From positions 150,217 to 214,216 of the forward strand of contig USDX01000001.1 of the NCBI GenBank assembly GCA_900553605.1: a stretch of DNA of 64,000 nt. Direction: 5' to 3'. A model generated the notes under the pieces. That model saw nothing but the letters and a program-made list of their open reading frames with translations. It ran no database searches and had not been told where the DNA came from. Each line of letters starts with the position of its first letter. Position 1 is the stretch's first letter. The DNA comes from an uncultured Eggerthella sp. Its GTDB lineage: Bacteria; Actinomycetota; Coriobacteriia; Coriobacteriales; Eggerthellaceae. A program made the position numbers and the translations under genes. Shown here one piece after another: positions 23,761 to 32,864 of the stretch.

Positions 23761-24948
23761 ATGGCAGAAAAGAAGATGTTCTCCGCTACGGGCAACCAGA
23801 TGGTGGCAGATGCCTTCCGTCAGGTTAACCCTGATGTTATGGCGGCTTACCCCATTACTCCTCAGACCACCATTGTTGAAGGCTATGCAAAGTTCGTTGC
23901 CGACGGAAAGGTAACCACCGAATACGTTCCCACCGAATCCGAGCATTCCGCGCTTTCCGCATGTATTGGCGCTTCTGCTGCTGGTGCGCGTGTTGCAACC
24001 GCAACAAGCTCCCAGGGCTTGGCCTACATGTGGGAGGAACTGCACATTGCGTCCGGCATGCGTTGCCCCATTGTTATGGCAAATGCCAATCGTGCGCTTT
24101 CCGCTCCTATTAACATCCACGGAGATCATTCCGACATCATGAGTGCTCGTGACTGCGGTTGGGGCATGATGTTTGCCGAAACCGCTCAGGAGGCTTACGA
24201 CAACACCATCATCGCGTTCAAGGTTGCCGAAGATCCCAATGTTCTGCTTCCGGTTCTCACCACTCTCGATGGCTTTGTTACCACGCACGCTATGGATTGC
24301 TGCGTGATGGAAGAAGATCAGGTAGTAAAAGATTTCGTAGGCAATTACGAGCCGAAGTACCCTCTTCTTGATACTGAAAACCCTGTTGGCCAGGGCATGT
24401 TCGCAACGCTTGGCAACGGCTACATGAAGTACAAGCTCACCGAGCGCCACGCTCTCGACAACGCTATGGAAGCTTTTGAGCGCCATGGCAAGGAATGGGC
24501 TGAAATCACGGGTCGTCCGTTCGAGCTGGTTGATGCATGGGGTACCGAAGACGCTGATTACATCATCGTTGTTTTGGGCTCCTGCGCAGGCAATGCTCGT
24601 TTCCAGGCTCGCAAGCTGCGCGAGCAGGGCAAAAAGGTCGGCGTTGTTCGTCCTCGTATCTTCCGTCCGTTCCCTGCAAAGCAGATTGCTGAAGCTTGCA
24701 AAAACGCTAAGGCTGTGGCTGTTCTGGATCGTTCCGATTCCTTCGGTTCCCCGCATGCTCCTTTGGCGCTCGAGGTCCGCTCTGCCTTCCACGCAAATGG
24801 GGTTGACGCTCTTGTCAACGATTACGTTGTGGGTCTCGGCGGTGCAGACATCACCCTCGAGCAGATGAACACTGTGTTCTCTGACCTTGAGGCGCGCGCT
24901 GCAGGCGAGGGCGACGGTTCCATCAAGTATCTCGGCATCGAAGAGTAA
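23761..24948 (+). CDS. porA: Pyruvate:ferredoxin oxidoreductase, alpha subunit
   Basis: 395 aa. N-terminal pyrimidine-binding domain with AAYPITPQTTIVE and YVPTESEHSALSACIGASAAGARVATATSS, then the transketolase C-terminal-like domain with VVLGSCAGNAR. Binds the thiamine diphosphate pyrimidine ring at the interface with PorB. It starts 2 bases after porD with an AAGGGGG site inside the preceding gene. Confidence 0.95.
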   Translation: MAEKKMFSATGNQMVADAFRQVNPDVMAAYPITPQTTIVEGYAKFVADGKVTTEYVPTESEHSALSACIGASAAGARVATATSSQGLAYMWEELHIASGMRCPIVMANANRALSAPINIHGDHSDIMSARDCGWGMMFAETAQEAYDNTIIAFKVAEDPNVLLPVLTTLDGFVTTHAMDCCVMEEDQVVKDFVGNYEPKYPLLDTENPVGQGMFATLGNGYMKYKLTERHALDNAMEAFERHGKEWAEITGRPFELVDAWGTEDADYIIVVLGSCAGNARFQARKLREQGKKVGVVRPRIFRPFPAKQIAEACKNAKAVAVLDRSDSFGSPHAPLALEVRSAFHANGVDALVNDYVVGLGGADITLEQMNTVFSDLEARAAGEGDGSIKYLGIEE

Positions 24949-24958
24949 GGGGCATCCA

Positions 24959-25903
24959 ATGGCAAACATCAAGCAACTTTCTGCCCGCCCCGACGATTTG
25001 GCTCCTGGCCATCGCCTGTGTGGCGGTTGCGGCGCATCTATGGCAGTGCGCCAGGTCCTTATGGGTCGCAACGACTATGACGTTGTGTGCTGCTCGGCAA
25101 CGGGCTGCCTGGAAGTATCCACTTCCATCTATCCGGACAACGCGTGGAACGTTCCATTCATTCACAATGCATTCGCAAATGCGGGCGCAACTATTTCTGG
25201 CGTAGAGGCAGCTTACAAGGGTCTTCAGCGTGCAGGCAAGATCCCTGCAGACAAGAAGATCAAGTTCGTTGCCTTCGGCGGCGACGGCGGCACCTACGAC
25301 ATCGGTCTGCAGTCTCTGTCCGGCGCTATGGAACGCGGTCACGATATCGTGTATGTCTGCTACGACAACGGCGCATACATGAACACGGGCATCCAGCGTT
25401 CTTCTGCAACTCCTAAGGGCGCATGGGCAACTACGTCTGAAGTTGGTAAGGAACAGCAGGGCAAGCCCCAGAAGCGCAAGGATCTTACCTCCATCATGGC
25501 AGCTCATGGTGTTCCCTATGTTGCTCAGGCAACCGTAGGCAATTGGCGTGACCTGGTAAGCAAAGCGGAAAAGGCAATTGCCGTTGACGGTCCTGCTTTC
25601 CTGAACGTTATGGCTCCTTGCCCCCGCGGCTGGCGTATCGACTCCAGCATGACTGCAGAAATCTGCCGCATGGCGGTAAACTCCAAGTTCTGGCCATTGT
25701 TCGAGGTCGAAAACGGCAAGTGGAAGCTCACTCCGGTTCGCGACAAAAACCTTATTCCTGTAAAGGACTTCCTGAAGCCTCAGGGCCGCTTCAAGCACCT
25801 CTTCAAGCCTGGCAACGAAGCCCTGTTGGAAGAGATCCAGCAAGACGTTGATGATTTCTGGGCTTACCTTGAGGGTCGTGTGGAAGGCTCCAAGGATCTG
25901 TAA
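24959..25903 (+). CDS. porB: Pyruvate:ferredoxin oxidoreductase, beta subunit
   Basis: 314 aa from the ATG at 24959. The thiamine diphosphate-binding domain has GDGGTYDIGLQSLSGA and YDNGAYMNTGIQRS; four cysteines (CGGC at 20-23 and two further on, including CSATGC) hold the third 4Fe-4S cluster. The C-terminal part (GRFKHLF) is typical of pyruvate enzymes, which favours pyruvate over other 2-oxoacids. Last gene of porGDAB. Confidence 0.95.
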   Translation: MANIKQLSARPDDLAPGHRLCGGCGASMAVRQVLMGRNDYDVVCCSATGCLEVSTSIYPDNAWNVPFIHNAFANAGATISGVEAAYKGLQRAGKIPADKKIKFVAFGGDGGTYDIGLQSLSGAMERGHDIVYVCYDNGAYMNTGIQRSSATPKGAWATTSEVGKEQQGKPQKRKDLTSIMAAHGVPYVAQATVGNWRDLVSKAEKAIAVDGPAFLNVMAPCPRGWRIDSSMTAEICRMAVNSKFWPLFEVENGKWKLTPVRDKNLIPVKDFLKPQGRFKHLFKPGNEALLEEIQQDVDDFWAYLEGRVEGSKDL

Positions 25904-25949
25904 GCGCAGTGCTCGGGTTAAGCTAATTCCCAAGTAAGGCTGTCTAACT

Positions 25950-25984
25950 AAGCCGCGAGATGCACTATCTCGCGGCTTTTTTTT
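25950..25984 (+). terminator. Terminator of porGDAB
   Basis: AAGCCGCGAGAT-GCACT-ATCTCGCGGCTT followed by eight T. A perfect 12-bp stem. Confidence 0.92.
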
Positions 25985-25985
25985 C

Positions 25986-26013
25986 TTGACGGGGCACTGT
26001 AGTGCGCTATAGT
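25986..26013 (+). promoter_or_regulatory. Promoter of the riboflavin operon
   Basis: TTGACG, a 16-base spacer and TATAGT, 21 bases before the FMN riboswitch. Confidence 0.75.
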
Positions 26014-26034
26014 AACCAATGGAAAATGAATACG

Positions 26035-26180
26035 GTCTTCAGGGCGAGGTGAAACTCCTCACTGGCGGTAACGCAAAATCTTCTGCAAGGAAGCAATTGC
26101 AAAGCCCGCGACCCTTGTGCAGGCAAGGCTGATCTGGTGAAAATCCAGAGCCAACGGTTACAGTCCGGATGGAAGAAGAC
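26035..26180 (+). promoter_or_regulatory. FMN riboswitch (RFN element)
   Basis: Closing stem GTCTTC (26035) with GAAGAC (26175). The conserved parts are in order: AGGGCGAGGTGAAACTCC, ACTGGCGGTAA, AAGCCCGCGA, a variable arm, CTGATCTGGTGAAAATCCAGA, GCCAACGGTTACAGTCCGGATG. FMN binding is expected to favour the terminator that follows and so shut down rib expression. Confidence 0.97.
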
Positions 26181-26223
26181 GATGAATCGGATCGGTCGTT
26201 TGGCCGCGCTTGTTTGTCATGTG

Positions 26224-26257
26224 AAAGCCCTGGAACGCTATGTTCCAGGGCTTTTTT
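26224..26257 (+). terminator. Terminator controlled by the FMN riboswitch
   Basis: AAAGCCCTGGAAC pairs with GTTCCAGGGCTTT, followed by T residues, 44 bases after the aptamer and 80 bases before ribD. It is the off-state of the switch. Confidence 0.93.
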
Positions 26258-26338
26258 CATACAGGATGTATCTCCGTTCGTCGCTTACCCACTCAAGATG
26301 GTATTCGCGACAACGAATATGAAAGGAGGTGCAGTTCC

Positions 26339-27592
26339 TTGACTGATGAGGAGTACATGCAGCGAGCTTTGGAGCTTGCTATGCGCGGTGCCGGATGGGT
26401 CAATCCCAATCCTCTTGTTGGAGCGGTTGTGGTGCGCGATGGTCGAATTATCGGCGAAGGCTGGCATCCCGCTTTCGGCGAACTCCATGCGGAGCGCCAG
26501 GCTCTTGCCGATTGTCGTCAACGAGGTGAAGCCACCGAAGGTGCAACTATCTACGTAACGCTCGAGCCTTGTTGCCATACCGGCAAAACGCCCCCGTGCA
26601 CCGAGGCGCTGATAGAAGCGGGCATTGCCCGAGTGGTTATGGGTGCCCCCGATCCCAACCCCAAGGTTGATGGCGGCGGCGTTGCTCAGCTCCAGGCGGC
26701 GGGCATCGAAGTTGTCCAGGGCGTTTTGGTTAAGGAATGCCAAGAAATCAACCGAGCGTTTTTCCATTACATCGAAACGGGTAAACCCTATGTCATCCTG
26801 AAGTACGCGATGACGCTCGATGGCAAGATCGCCACAAGGAGTGGCAAATCGAAGTGGATTACGGGCGAGGAGGCTCGCAAGCGCGTTCATGCCGATCGTC
26901 AACGTTATGCCGCTATCATGGTGGGCGTCAACACCGTCATCAAGGACGATCCGTTGCTTACCTGCCGATTGGACAGCTTTGAATCTTCCGACGTAGAAGA
27001 ATTGCAAGTGGTTGATGAATCCGATTTCGAGGATCTGCTCGAAAAGGAGATGGCGGAAGACGAGGCTGCTTTTGAGGCCGATCTGGAGGGTTGCGCCGAC
27101 TCTACTCTGCGTGGATTCGGCACCTTTAAGCCCCGTTGCTCGAACCCTATTCGCATCATTTGTGACACGCACCTGCGTACACCGCTCGATTCTCGGGTAG
27201 TGAGGACGGCTGCGGAGATCCCCACGTACATAGCAACCTGCGAACGCGATCTGGAAAAGCACTTGCCGTATCGCGAGCGGGAGTGCGACGTCATCGTGGT
27301 TCCCGAGGCGGCGGGTCATGTGGACATCGAGATCCTGATGGAAAAGCTCGGAGAGCTTGGTATCGATAGCGTGATTGTCGAAGGTGGCGCAGAAATCAAT
27401 TGGTCGGTTTTGGCCTATGAAGTGGTTTCTTGCGTGCAGGCATACGTTGCCCCGAAGATCTTCGGTGGAGCAGCAGCGCCGAGCCCGGTAGGGGGCTTTG
27501 GCGTCGAGGCTCCCAAGTACGCCATCGAGCTGTCTAGCCCGAAGGTGACCCAGCTCGGTCAAGACCTGCTCATTGAATGCGAGGTGAAGTAA
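26339..27592 (+). CDS. ribD: Riboflavin biosynthesis deaminase/reductase RibD
   Basis: 417 aa from the TTG at 26339, 8 bases after AAAGGAGGT; an upstream reading to 26240 would run through the terminator. The N-terminal deaminase has HAERQAL and CCHTGKTPPC zinc-binding motifs; the C-terminal reductase has KYAMTLDGKIATRSGKSKWITG and IVEGGAEINW. These are the second and third steps from GTP. Residues about 212-262 are an Asp/Glu-rich insert inside the reductase, making the protein about 50 residues longer than usual. ribE follows with no gap. Confidence 0.95.
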   Translation: MTDEEYMQRALELAMRGAGWVNPNPLVGAVVVRDGRIIGEGWHPAFGELHAERQALADCRQRGEATEGATIYVTLEPCCHTGKTPPCTEALIEAGIARVVMGAPDPNPKVDGGGVAQLQAAGIEVVQGVLVKECQEINRAFFHYIETGKPYVILKYAMTLDGKIATRSGKSKWITGEEARKRVHADRQRYAAIMVGVNTVIKDDPLLTCRLDSFESSDVEELQVVDESDFEDLLEKEMAEDEAAFEADLEGCADSTLRGFGTFKPRCSNPIRIICDTHLRTPLDSRVVRTAAEIPTYIATCERDLEKHLPYRERECDVIVVPEAAGHVDIEILMEKLGELGIDSVIVEGGAEINWSVLAYEVVSCVQAYVAPKIFGGAAAPSPVGGFGVEAPKYAIELSSPKVTQLGQDLLIECEVK

Positions 27593-28312
27593 ATGTTCAC
27601 TGGCATTGTAGAAGAAGTCGGCAAAGTGGCTTCCATTCGCAAAGGAGCCCATTCCTGTGTGCTTACCGTTGCAGCTTCGAAGGTGCTTGAGGATGTTCAT
27701 CTGGGTGACAGCATTGCGACGAATGGGGTTTGCCTTACCGTAACCGATTTTACGCGTAGCGGCTTTTCAGCTGATGTCATGCATGAAACCCTGAACCGTT
27801 CGTCTTTAGGTGCGCTGCGCCCGGGAAGCCCCGTGAACCTGGAACGCGCCATGCTCGCTGGTGGGCGTTTCGGCGGTCACATCGTTTCGGGCCATATCGA
27901 CGGTGTGGGCACGGTGAAAAGCATCGACGAGGATGACAATGCTGTGTGGTATCGCATTGGATGCGACGCTTCCATTCTGCGCTTTATTGTCGAAAAAGGC
28001 TCTATTGCCATAGACGGCATCAGTCTCACCGTCGCAAAAGTCGACTCTGAAAGCTTCAGCGTTTCCATCATTCCGCACACACGCGCACAGACCAATTTGG
28101 TCACCAAGCATGTGGGCGATGTGGTGAATCTCGAAAACGACTGTGTCGGCAAATACGTTGAACGCCTTCTGGCTTGTTCTCCGGAGCTTGCAGACGAAAC
28201 GGTCCGTCAATCTGCTTCGGTCGTGAGCCCCTATGTCGAGAAGGCAAATGGGACGGTATCGCAGAAGCAGGGCGGCATCACGAAAGAATTTTTGCTGAGC
28301 AATGGCTTTTAG
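27593..28312 (+). CDS. ribE: Riboflavin synthase, alpha chain
   Basis: 239 aa; dismutates two 6,7-dimethyl-8-ribityllumazine molecules into riboflavin. Two lumazine-binding repeats: MFTGIVEEVG with NGVCLTV, and FGGHIVSGHIDGVG with DGISLTV. The end has ITKEFLLSNGF, the family's closing motif, after a Ser/Val/Gln-rich stretch about 20 residues longer than usual. Directly after ribD in a four-gene operon. Confidence 0.96.
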   Translation: MFTGIVEEVGKVASIRKGAHSCVLTVAASKVLEDVHLGDSIATNGVCLTVTDFTRSGFSADVMHETLNRSSLGALRPGSPVNLERAMLAGGRFGGHIVSGHIDGVGTVKSIDEDDNAVWYRIGCDASILRFIVEKGSIAIDGISLTVAKVDSESFSVSIIPHTRAQTNLVTKHVGDVVNLENDCVGKYVERLLACSPELADETVRQSASVVSPYVEKANGTVSQKQGGITKEFLLSNGF

Positions 28313-28383
28313 CGGCTCGGCTCCTATAACAAAACAGGAAAAGCGCTTCCCCATTTAGGTGTGGGAGGCATGAGAGGATAGTA

Positions 28384-29592
28384 ATGTTCCAGTTCAGTAC
28401 CATTGAAGAGGCTTTGGAGGATCTTCGCCAGGGAAAGGTGATCTTGTGCACCGATGATCCCGATCGCGAAAACGAGGGAGATTTCATCTGCGCTGCAGAA
28501 TTCGCTACAACCGAAAACGTGAACTTCATGGCGAAATATGCAAAGGGCCTGATCTGCATGCCCATGAGCATTGACCTGTGCCGTAAGCTCATGTTCCCTC
28601 AGATGGTAACCACCAATACCGACAACCACGAAACGGCATTTACTGTTTCGATCGATCACGTCGACACCACGACCGGCATCTCTGCTGAGGAACGTGGCTA
28701 TACGGCTCGAAAGTGCGTTGATGAGAATGCTCGTCCTGAGGATTTTCGTCGTCCTGGCCATATGTTCCCGCTGATGGCAAAGCCCAACGGCGTTCTTGAG
28801 CGCAACGGCCACACCGAGGCAACGGTAGACCTGATGCGTCTTGCCGGCTTGAAAGAGTGCGGCTTGTGCTGCGAGATCATGCGTGATGACGGTACGATGA
28901 TGCGCACCCCCGAGCTTATCGAGCTCGCCGAGAAGTGGGATTTGAAGTTCATCTCGATTAAGGCTCTTCAGGATTACCGCAAGAAGCACGACAAGCTCGT
29001 AGAGCGTGTGGCCGACACCAAGATGCCCACCAAGTATGGCGACTTCCGTGCATATGCTTACATCAACAAGCTCAATGGCGAGCACCATGTTGCTCTGGTT
29101 AAAGGCGATATCGCCGATGGGGAAGATCTGCTGGTTCGCGTTCACTCGGAATGCCTTACTGGCGATGCATTCGGTTCCTTGCGTTGCGATTGCGGCGATC
29201 AGTTCGCTTCCGCTATGCGCGCGGTTAACGAAGAGGGCCGTGGCGTGGTTCTGTACATGCGCCAGGAAGGTCGTGGCATCGGTTTGGTAAACAAGCTTCG
29301 CGCTTACGAGCTGCAAGATAAGGGCATGGATACGCTTGAGGCGAATCTTGCACTGGGCTTCAAGGGGGATGAGCGCGAGTACTTCATCGGAGCACAGATC
29401 CTGCGCGATCTGGGCGTGAAGACCATGCGCCTTCTGACCAATAACCCCGATAAGGTCTATCAGCTCTCCGAGTTCGGTCTTGAAATCACCGATCGTGTGC
29501 CGATTCAGATGCCTGCGACCGACCACGACCGCTTCTACCTGAAAACAAAGAAGGAAAAGATGGGTCATATTCTCGAAAGCGTCGAGGAATAA
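28384..29592 (+). CDS. ribBA: DHBP synthase / GTP cyclohydrolase II, bifunctional
   Basis: 402 aa. The N-terminal half makes 3,4-dihydroxy-2-butanone 4-phosphate from ribulose 5-phosphate (DDPDRENEGDFICAAE, GHTEATVDL). The C-terminal half opens the GTP ring (HSECLTGDAFGSLRCDCG for zinc, RQEGRGIGLVNKLRAYELQD). Both supply the pathway's first steps. 71 bases after ribE; the gap has no terminator. Confidence 0.97.
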   Translation: MFQFSTIEEALEDLRQGKVILCTDDPDRENEGDFICAAEFATTENVNFMAKYAKGLICMPMSIDLCRKLMFPQMVTTNTDNHETAFTVSIDHVDTTTGISAEERGYTARKCVDENARPEDFRRPGHMFPLMAKPNGVLERNGHTEATVDLMRLAGLKECGLCCEIMRDDGTMMRTPELIELAEKWDLKFISIKALQDYRKKHDKLVERVADTKMPTKYGDFRAYAYINKLNGEHHVALVKGDIADGEDLLVRVHSECLTGDAFGSLRCDCGDQFASAMRAVNEEGRGVVLYMRQEGRGIGLVNKLRAYELQDKGMDTLEANLALGFKGDEREYFIGAQILRDLGVKTMRLLTNNPDKVYQLSEFGLEITDRVPIQMPATDHDRFYLKTKKEKMGHILESVEE

Positions 29593-29644
29593 CGGAACTG
29601 CCTGTAGGCAATAGGGGATTGCATCCCGAAACGAATGGAATTAG

Positions 29645-29667
29645 CCCCAGGCGTTAAAACGCTGGGG
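29645..29667 (+). repeat. Intercistronic hairpin between ribBA and ribH
   Basis: CCCCAG-G-CGT/ACG-CTGGGG around TTAAA, followed by GGCGAAAGG. No U run; probably a stability or processing element. Confidence 0.5.
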
Positions 29668-29686
29668 ATGGCGAAAGGAAACGCAT

Positions 29687-30154
29687 ATGAACACTCTCGA
29701 AGGAAAGCTCGTATCTGAGGGCATCAAGGTTGGCATTGTAGCCGCTCGTTTCAACGAGTTCATCACTTCAAAGCTGATCGGTGGCGCAATGGATGGTCTG
29801 CTTCGTCACGATGTCAAGGACGAAGACGTGGACATCGCGTGGGTTCCTGGCGCATTTGAGATTCCGCTGGTTGCTCAGAAGATGGCTGAATCGGGCAAGT
29901 ACGATGCAGTTATCTGCCTGGGTGCGGTAATCCGTGGCGCAACGTCTCACTACGACCTGGTCTGCAATGAGGCCGCCAAGGGCGTTGCCCAGGTTGGCCT
30001 GAAGACCGGTGTGCCTGTACTCTTCGGCGTGGTAACCACCGACACCATCGAACAGGCAATTGAGCGTGCTGGCACGAAGGCTGGCAACAAGGGCTTCGAC
30101 TGCGCAACGAGCGCCATCGAAATGGTTAACCTCATCAAGACGATCGAGGCGTAA
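29687..30154 (+). CDS. ribH: 6,7-dimethyl-8-ribityllumazine synthase
   Basis: 155 aa; joins DHBP with the pyrimidine from RibD. VAARFNEFITSKLIGGA, WVPGAFEIPLVAQKMA, CLGAVIRGATSHYD and the catalytic His in that last segment are present. Forms capsids or pentamers in relatives. Last gene of the rib operon. Confidence 0.97.
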   Translation: MNTLEGKLVSEGIKVGIVAARFNEFITSKLIGGAMDGLLRHDVKDEDVDIAWVPGAFEIPLVAQKMAESGKYDAVICLGAVIRGATSHYDLVCNEAAKGVAQVGLKTGVPVLFGVVTTDTIEQAIERAGTKAGNKGFDCATSAIEMVNLIKTIEA

Positions 30155-30167
30155 CGTCAAATTCGGC

Positions 30168-30255
30168 AACGACCCCGCTCCGTTGTGGGCCCACACCCAT
30201 TTCCTGATGCTTAAGAAAAGGGTGCAGCTCATCGCAGGAGTTGGGGTCGTTTTTT
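30168..30255 (+). terminator. Terminator of the rib operon
   Basis: AACGACCCC (30168) pairs with GGGGTCGTT (30243) and is followed by six T; an inner arm brings the two halves together. Confidence 0.75.
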
Positions 30256-30321
30256 GCCTTGAAGCAGGGCAACAAGTATCCTGTATTAATAGTATTTCGC
30301 TGCTGCAACGAAGGAGCTGAT

Positions 30322-31998
30322 ATGTCTTTGTTGGTTCACCCTCTTCCTCTGGGGAAAGTCAGACTACGCAACCGTTTGGTAATGCCCCCGATGGCTACCG
30401 AGAAATCGGAGGGGCAGGGTAAAGTGAGCGATGCCCTGTGCGAGTATTACGACGAAAAGACGAAGGGCGGCTATTTTGGCTTAGTGGTCGCTGAGCATAG
30501 CTATATCAGCAAAGAAGGCCAGGCGAGCAAGGGACAAGTTTCTTTTTCCTTAGACGATGACATTCCCGGCCTGAAAAGGCTTGTTGAGGTCATCCATCGC
30601 AATGGTTGTAAGGTGGTAGCGCAGATCAACCACGCTGGTGGTAAGTCTATTTCTGCTTTGGGCGGTGAATCCCTGACGGCGCCCGCTCCAAGTGCAATGC
30701 CTTACACCACAACAAGAGGGGAGGCAGTGCAGGCGCATGCTATGACCCAGCAAGAAATCGACCAGGTTATTGCCGACTTTGCGTCTGCGGCGCGTCGCGC
30801 TAAGGAAGCTGGCTTCGATGGCGTCGAGATCCATTCGGCACATGGATACCTTTTGAGCCAGTTCTATTCCCCAATAACCAATAAGCGCACAGACGACTAT
30901 TCGGGCGCGAGCATAGCAGGGCGTACTCGCCTACATTGCCAAGTCATTGAGGCGGTCCGAAACGAGGTGGGCCCTGATTACCTGTTAGCGCTTCGCTTGG
31001 GTGCCTGTGATTATGAAGAAGGTGGAGCAACAAGGGAAGATGCTGTTGCGGCGTGCAAGATATTCGAGGAAGCAGGAGTCGATCTGCTGGATATCTCGGG
31101 CGGGTTATGCGGCTATCGCGGTGACGGCTCTAAGGCCGAAGGCTATTTCGGTGAAGACTCAGCTGCGATCCGCGAAGCAGCTACGGTCCCCGTTATTGTG
31201 ACCGGAGGCGTGAGGACTCTTGAAGGTGCCGAGCGTATTCTGGAGAAGGGCCAAGCCGATTTAGTGGGTGTGGGCCGTACGGTTCTGAAAGATTCGTTAT
31301 GGGCAAAAAATGCTATTGAGCTCGCAGGCGGTACCAGCGTTAAAGGAACGGTGTTCTTCGATTTCGACGGAACCCTGCATGACAGCATGGCAATCTATGG
31401 TCCTGCATTTCGCAAGGCATATGCTTGGCTGGTTTCCGAGGGCCACATGCCGCCACAAGAGTTTACCGATGAATGGATTAGCAGGTGGCTGGGCTGGACC
31501 ACGGAAGCCATGTGGACCACGTTTGCCCCCAACCTTCCTGAAGAAATATGGCGTCAGGCGGCGGAAATCGTGGGAAATGAAATGGACCGTCTTACCGAGG
31601 AAGGCAAGGCTCGATTGTTCCCAGGGGTACCCGAAATGCTCGACGAGCTTTGCTCTGACGGCTACGAACTTGCGTTTATCAGCAACTGTCGCACCCGCTA
31701 TTGCGAGGTCCATCGTGCGATGTTTGGCTTGGATGCCTGGTTTGATGCCTATTATTGTGCTGAAGATTTTGGCGAAATGCCCAAATGGCAGATATATCAG
31801 CAGGTGGCGGAGCGCCATGCCACCCCTCGCGTAATGGTGGGCGACCGCTTCCATGATGGGGAAGTGGCTATGAAAGCAAGCATTCCCTTCATCGGGTGCA
31901 CGTATGGTTTTGGTGACGATGAAGAATTGGCAATGGCGTCGGCACGTGTCTCAGCACCTGAGGATATTTTCGGTGCTGTTCAGGAGGTTCTTTCGTGA
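30322..31998 (+). CDS. Old Yellow Enzyme-type oxidoreductase fused to HAD phosphatase
   Basis: 558 aa from the ATG at 30322 with AAGGAG upstream. Residues 1-335 are an FMN-dependent OYE/NADH:flavin oxidoreductase barrel: RNRLVMPPMAT, QINHAGG, HSAHGYLLSQFYSPITNKRTDDYSG and a GVGRTVLKD phosphate-binding end. Residues 342-558 are a HAD hydrolase with FFDFDGTLHDS (motif I), FISNCR (II), a Lys in EMPKWQ (III) and GDRFHDGE (IV). The frame is open through the join. OYE reduces activated C=C or related bonds; the HAD substrate is unknown. It follows the rib operon, separated by a terminator. The next gene's GTG overlaps its stop. Confidence 0.85.
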   Translation: MSLLVHPLPLGKVRLRNRLVMPPMATEKSEGQGKVSDALCEYYDEKTKGGYFGLVVAEHSYISKEGQASKGQVSFSLDDDIPGLKRLVEVIHRNGCKVVAQINHAGGKSISALGGESLTAPAPSAMPYTTTRGEAVQAHAMTQQEIDQVIADFASAARRAKEAGFDGVEIHSAHGYLLSQFYSPITNKRTDDYSGASIAGRTRLHCQVIEAVRNEVGPDYLLALRLGACDYEEGGATREDAVAACKIFEEAGVDLLDISGGLCGYRGDGSKAEGYFGEDSAAIREAATVPVIVTGGVRTLEGAERILEKGQADLVGVGRTVLKDSLWAKNAIELAGGTSVKGTVFFDFDGTLHDSMAIYGPAFRKAYAWLVSEGHMPPQEFTDEWISRWLGWTTEAMWTTFAPNLPEEIWRQAAEIVGNEMDRLTEEGKARLFPGVPEMLDELCSDGYELAFISNCRTRYCEVHRAMFGLDAWFDAYYCAEDFGEMPKWQIYQQVAERHATPRVMVGDRFHDGEVAMKASIPFIGCTYGFGDDEELAMASARVSAPEDIFGAVQEVLS

Positions 31999-32864
31999 AG
32001 TACTGCATTCACTGTGGGGCAGAGTTGGAAGACGAGGACAAGTTCTGCGTTCATTGCGGCTTGTCTCAGAGTTCTGCCCCAGAGCCTAACTGCCAGCAAG
32101 GAGCTGAAGGGCAAACGCCTACCTCGTCTGCTCCCGCTGCGGCAGGCAAGAAGCCGGTCAACAAAGCGGTGATTGTTCTTTCCATGGCTCTTGTCGCTGT
32201 GTTGGCGGTTATTGTTTGCTTGGTTTTGTTCATGCGTCCCGCTTCGGATGAAGGGGAGGCTTCCTCTGCCAATGCTGCCTCGCAGCAACAGACCGACGAC
32301 CCCAGCAGCAACGCATCTTCCCATGACTCTAAGAATTCTGATTCCTCTGTTGCTCCCAAGAAGGAGAGCTCTTCAGCGCAGACCGAAGTATCGGTTCGTA
32401 CGTTGTCGGGCTTTTCTGGGGAGATGAGCACGTGCCAGTTGAATAGCTATTCCGCCTCCTCGGTTCTTCCCGCGAGCGAATACGGCACGTATGTTGCAAG
32501 CAACTTAAGCGATGGGGATTGGAACACTGCCTGGGTTGAGGGTTCTTCCAGTTCGGGGGTAGGTCAGAGCGTAACGATATCTCGCGCTTCTGGTGGCAAG
32601 GCGACGGTAAACTGCTTGGAATTGGTAGCTGGTTACGGTAAATCTACCGACATTTATTACAAGAATGCGCGCCCGAAGCAGGTGTCTTTGATCGCTGATT
32701 CAGGTGACATGGTAGCGCAGGTAACGCTTGCCGATTCGTATCGAGTGGTTCAGTCGATTAGCTTTCCAGCGGTAAACACTTCCTCGATTACACTGAGAAT
32801 TGATTCGGTGTACGAAGGCAATAAGTACGATGATTGCGCGATCTCCGAAATGAGATGTTTCTAG
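31995..32864 (+). CDS. Zinc-ribbon membrane protein with discoidin-like domain
   Basis: 289 aa, GTG start overlapping the preceding stop (GTGA). CIHCG and CVHCG form a zinc ribbon at 4-22, then a Pro/Ala linker, a membrane helix at about 54-77, and a Ser/Thr/Asp-rich stalk to 150. The C-terminal 135 residues (YVASNLSDGDWNTAWVEG, with a late KYDDCAISEM) match the NADase-type glycan-binding, F5/8-like fold. Ribbon inside and binding domain outside is inferred. It recalls the zinc-ribbon genes at 1-3073. The overlap couples it to the OYE-HAD gene. Confidence 0.82.
   Translation: MKYCIHCGAELEDEDKFCVHCGLSQSSAPEPNCQQGAEGQTPTSSAPAAAGKKPVNKAVIVLSMALVAVLAVIVCLVLFMRPASDEGEASSANAASQQQTDDPSSNASSHDSKNSDSSVAPKKESSSAQTEVSVRTLSGFSGEMSTCQLNSYSASSVLPASEYGTYVASNLSDGDWNTAWVEGSSSSGVGQSVTISRASGGKATVNCLELVAGYGKSTDIYYKNARPKQVSLIADSGDMVAQVTLADSYRVVQSISFPAVNTSSITLRIDSVYEGNKYDDCAISEMRCF

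Noticed and set aside
23683..25071. 462-aa open frame opposite porA
   Set aside because: Overlaps porD, porA and porB fully; it is the antisense of highly biased codons.
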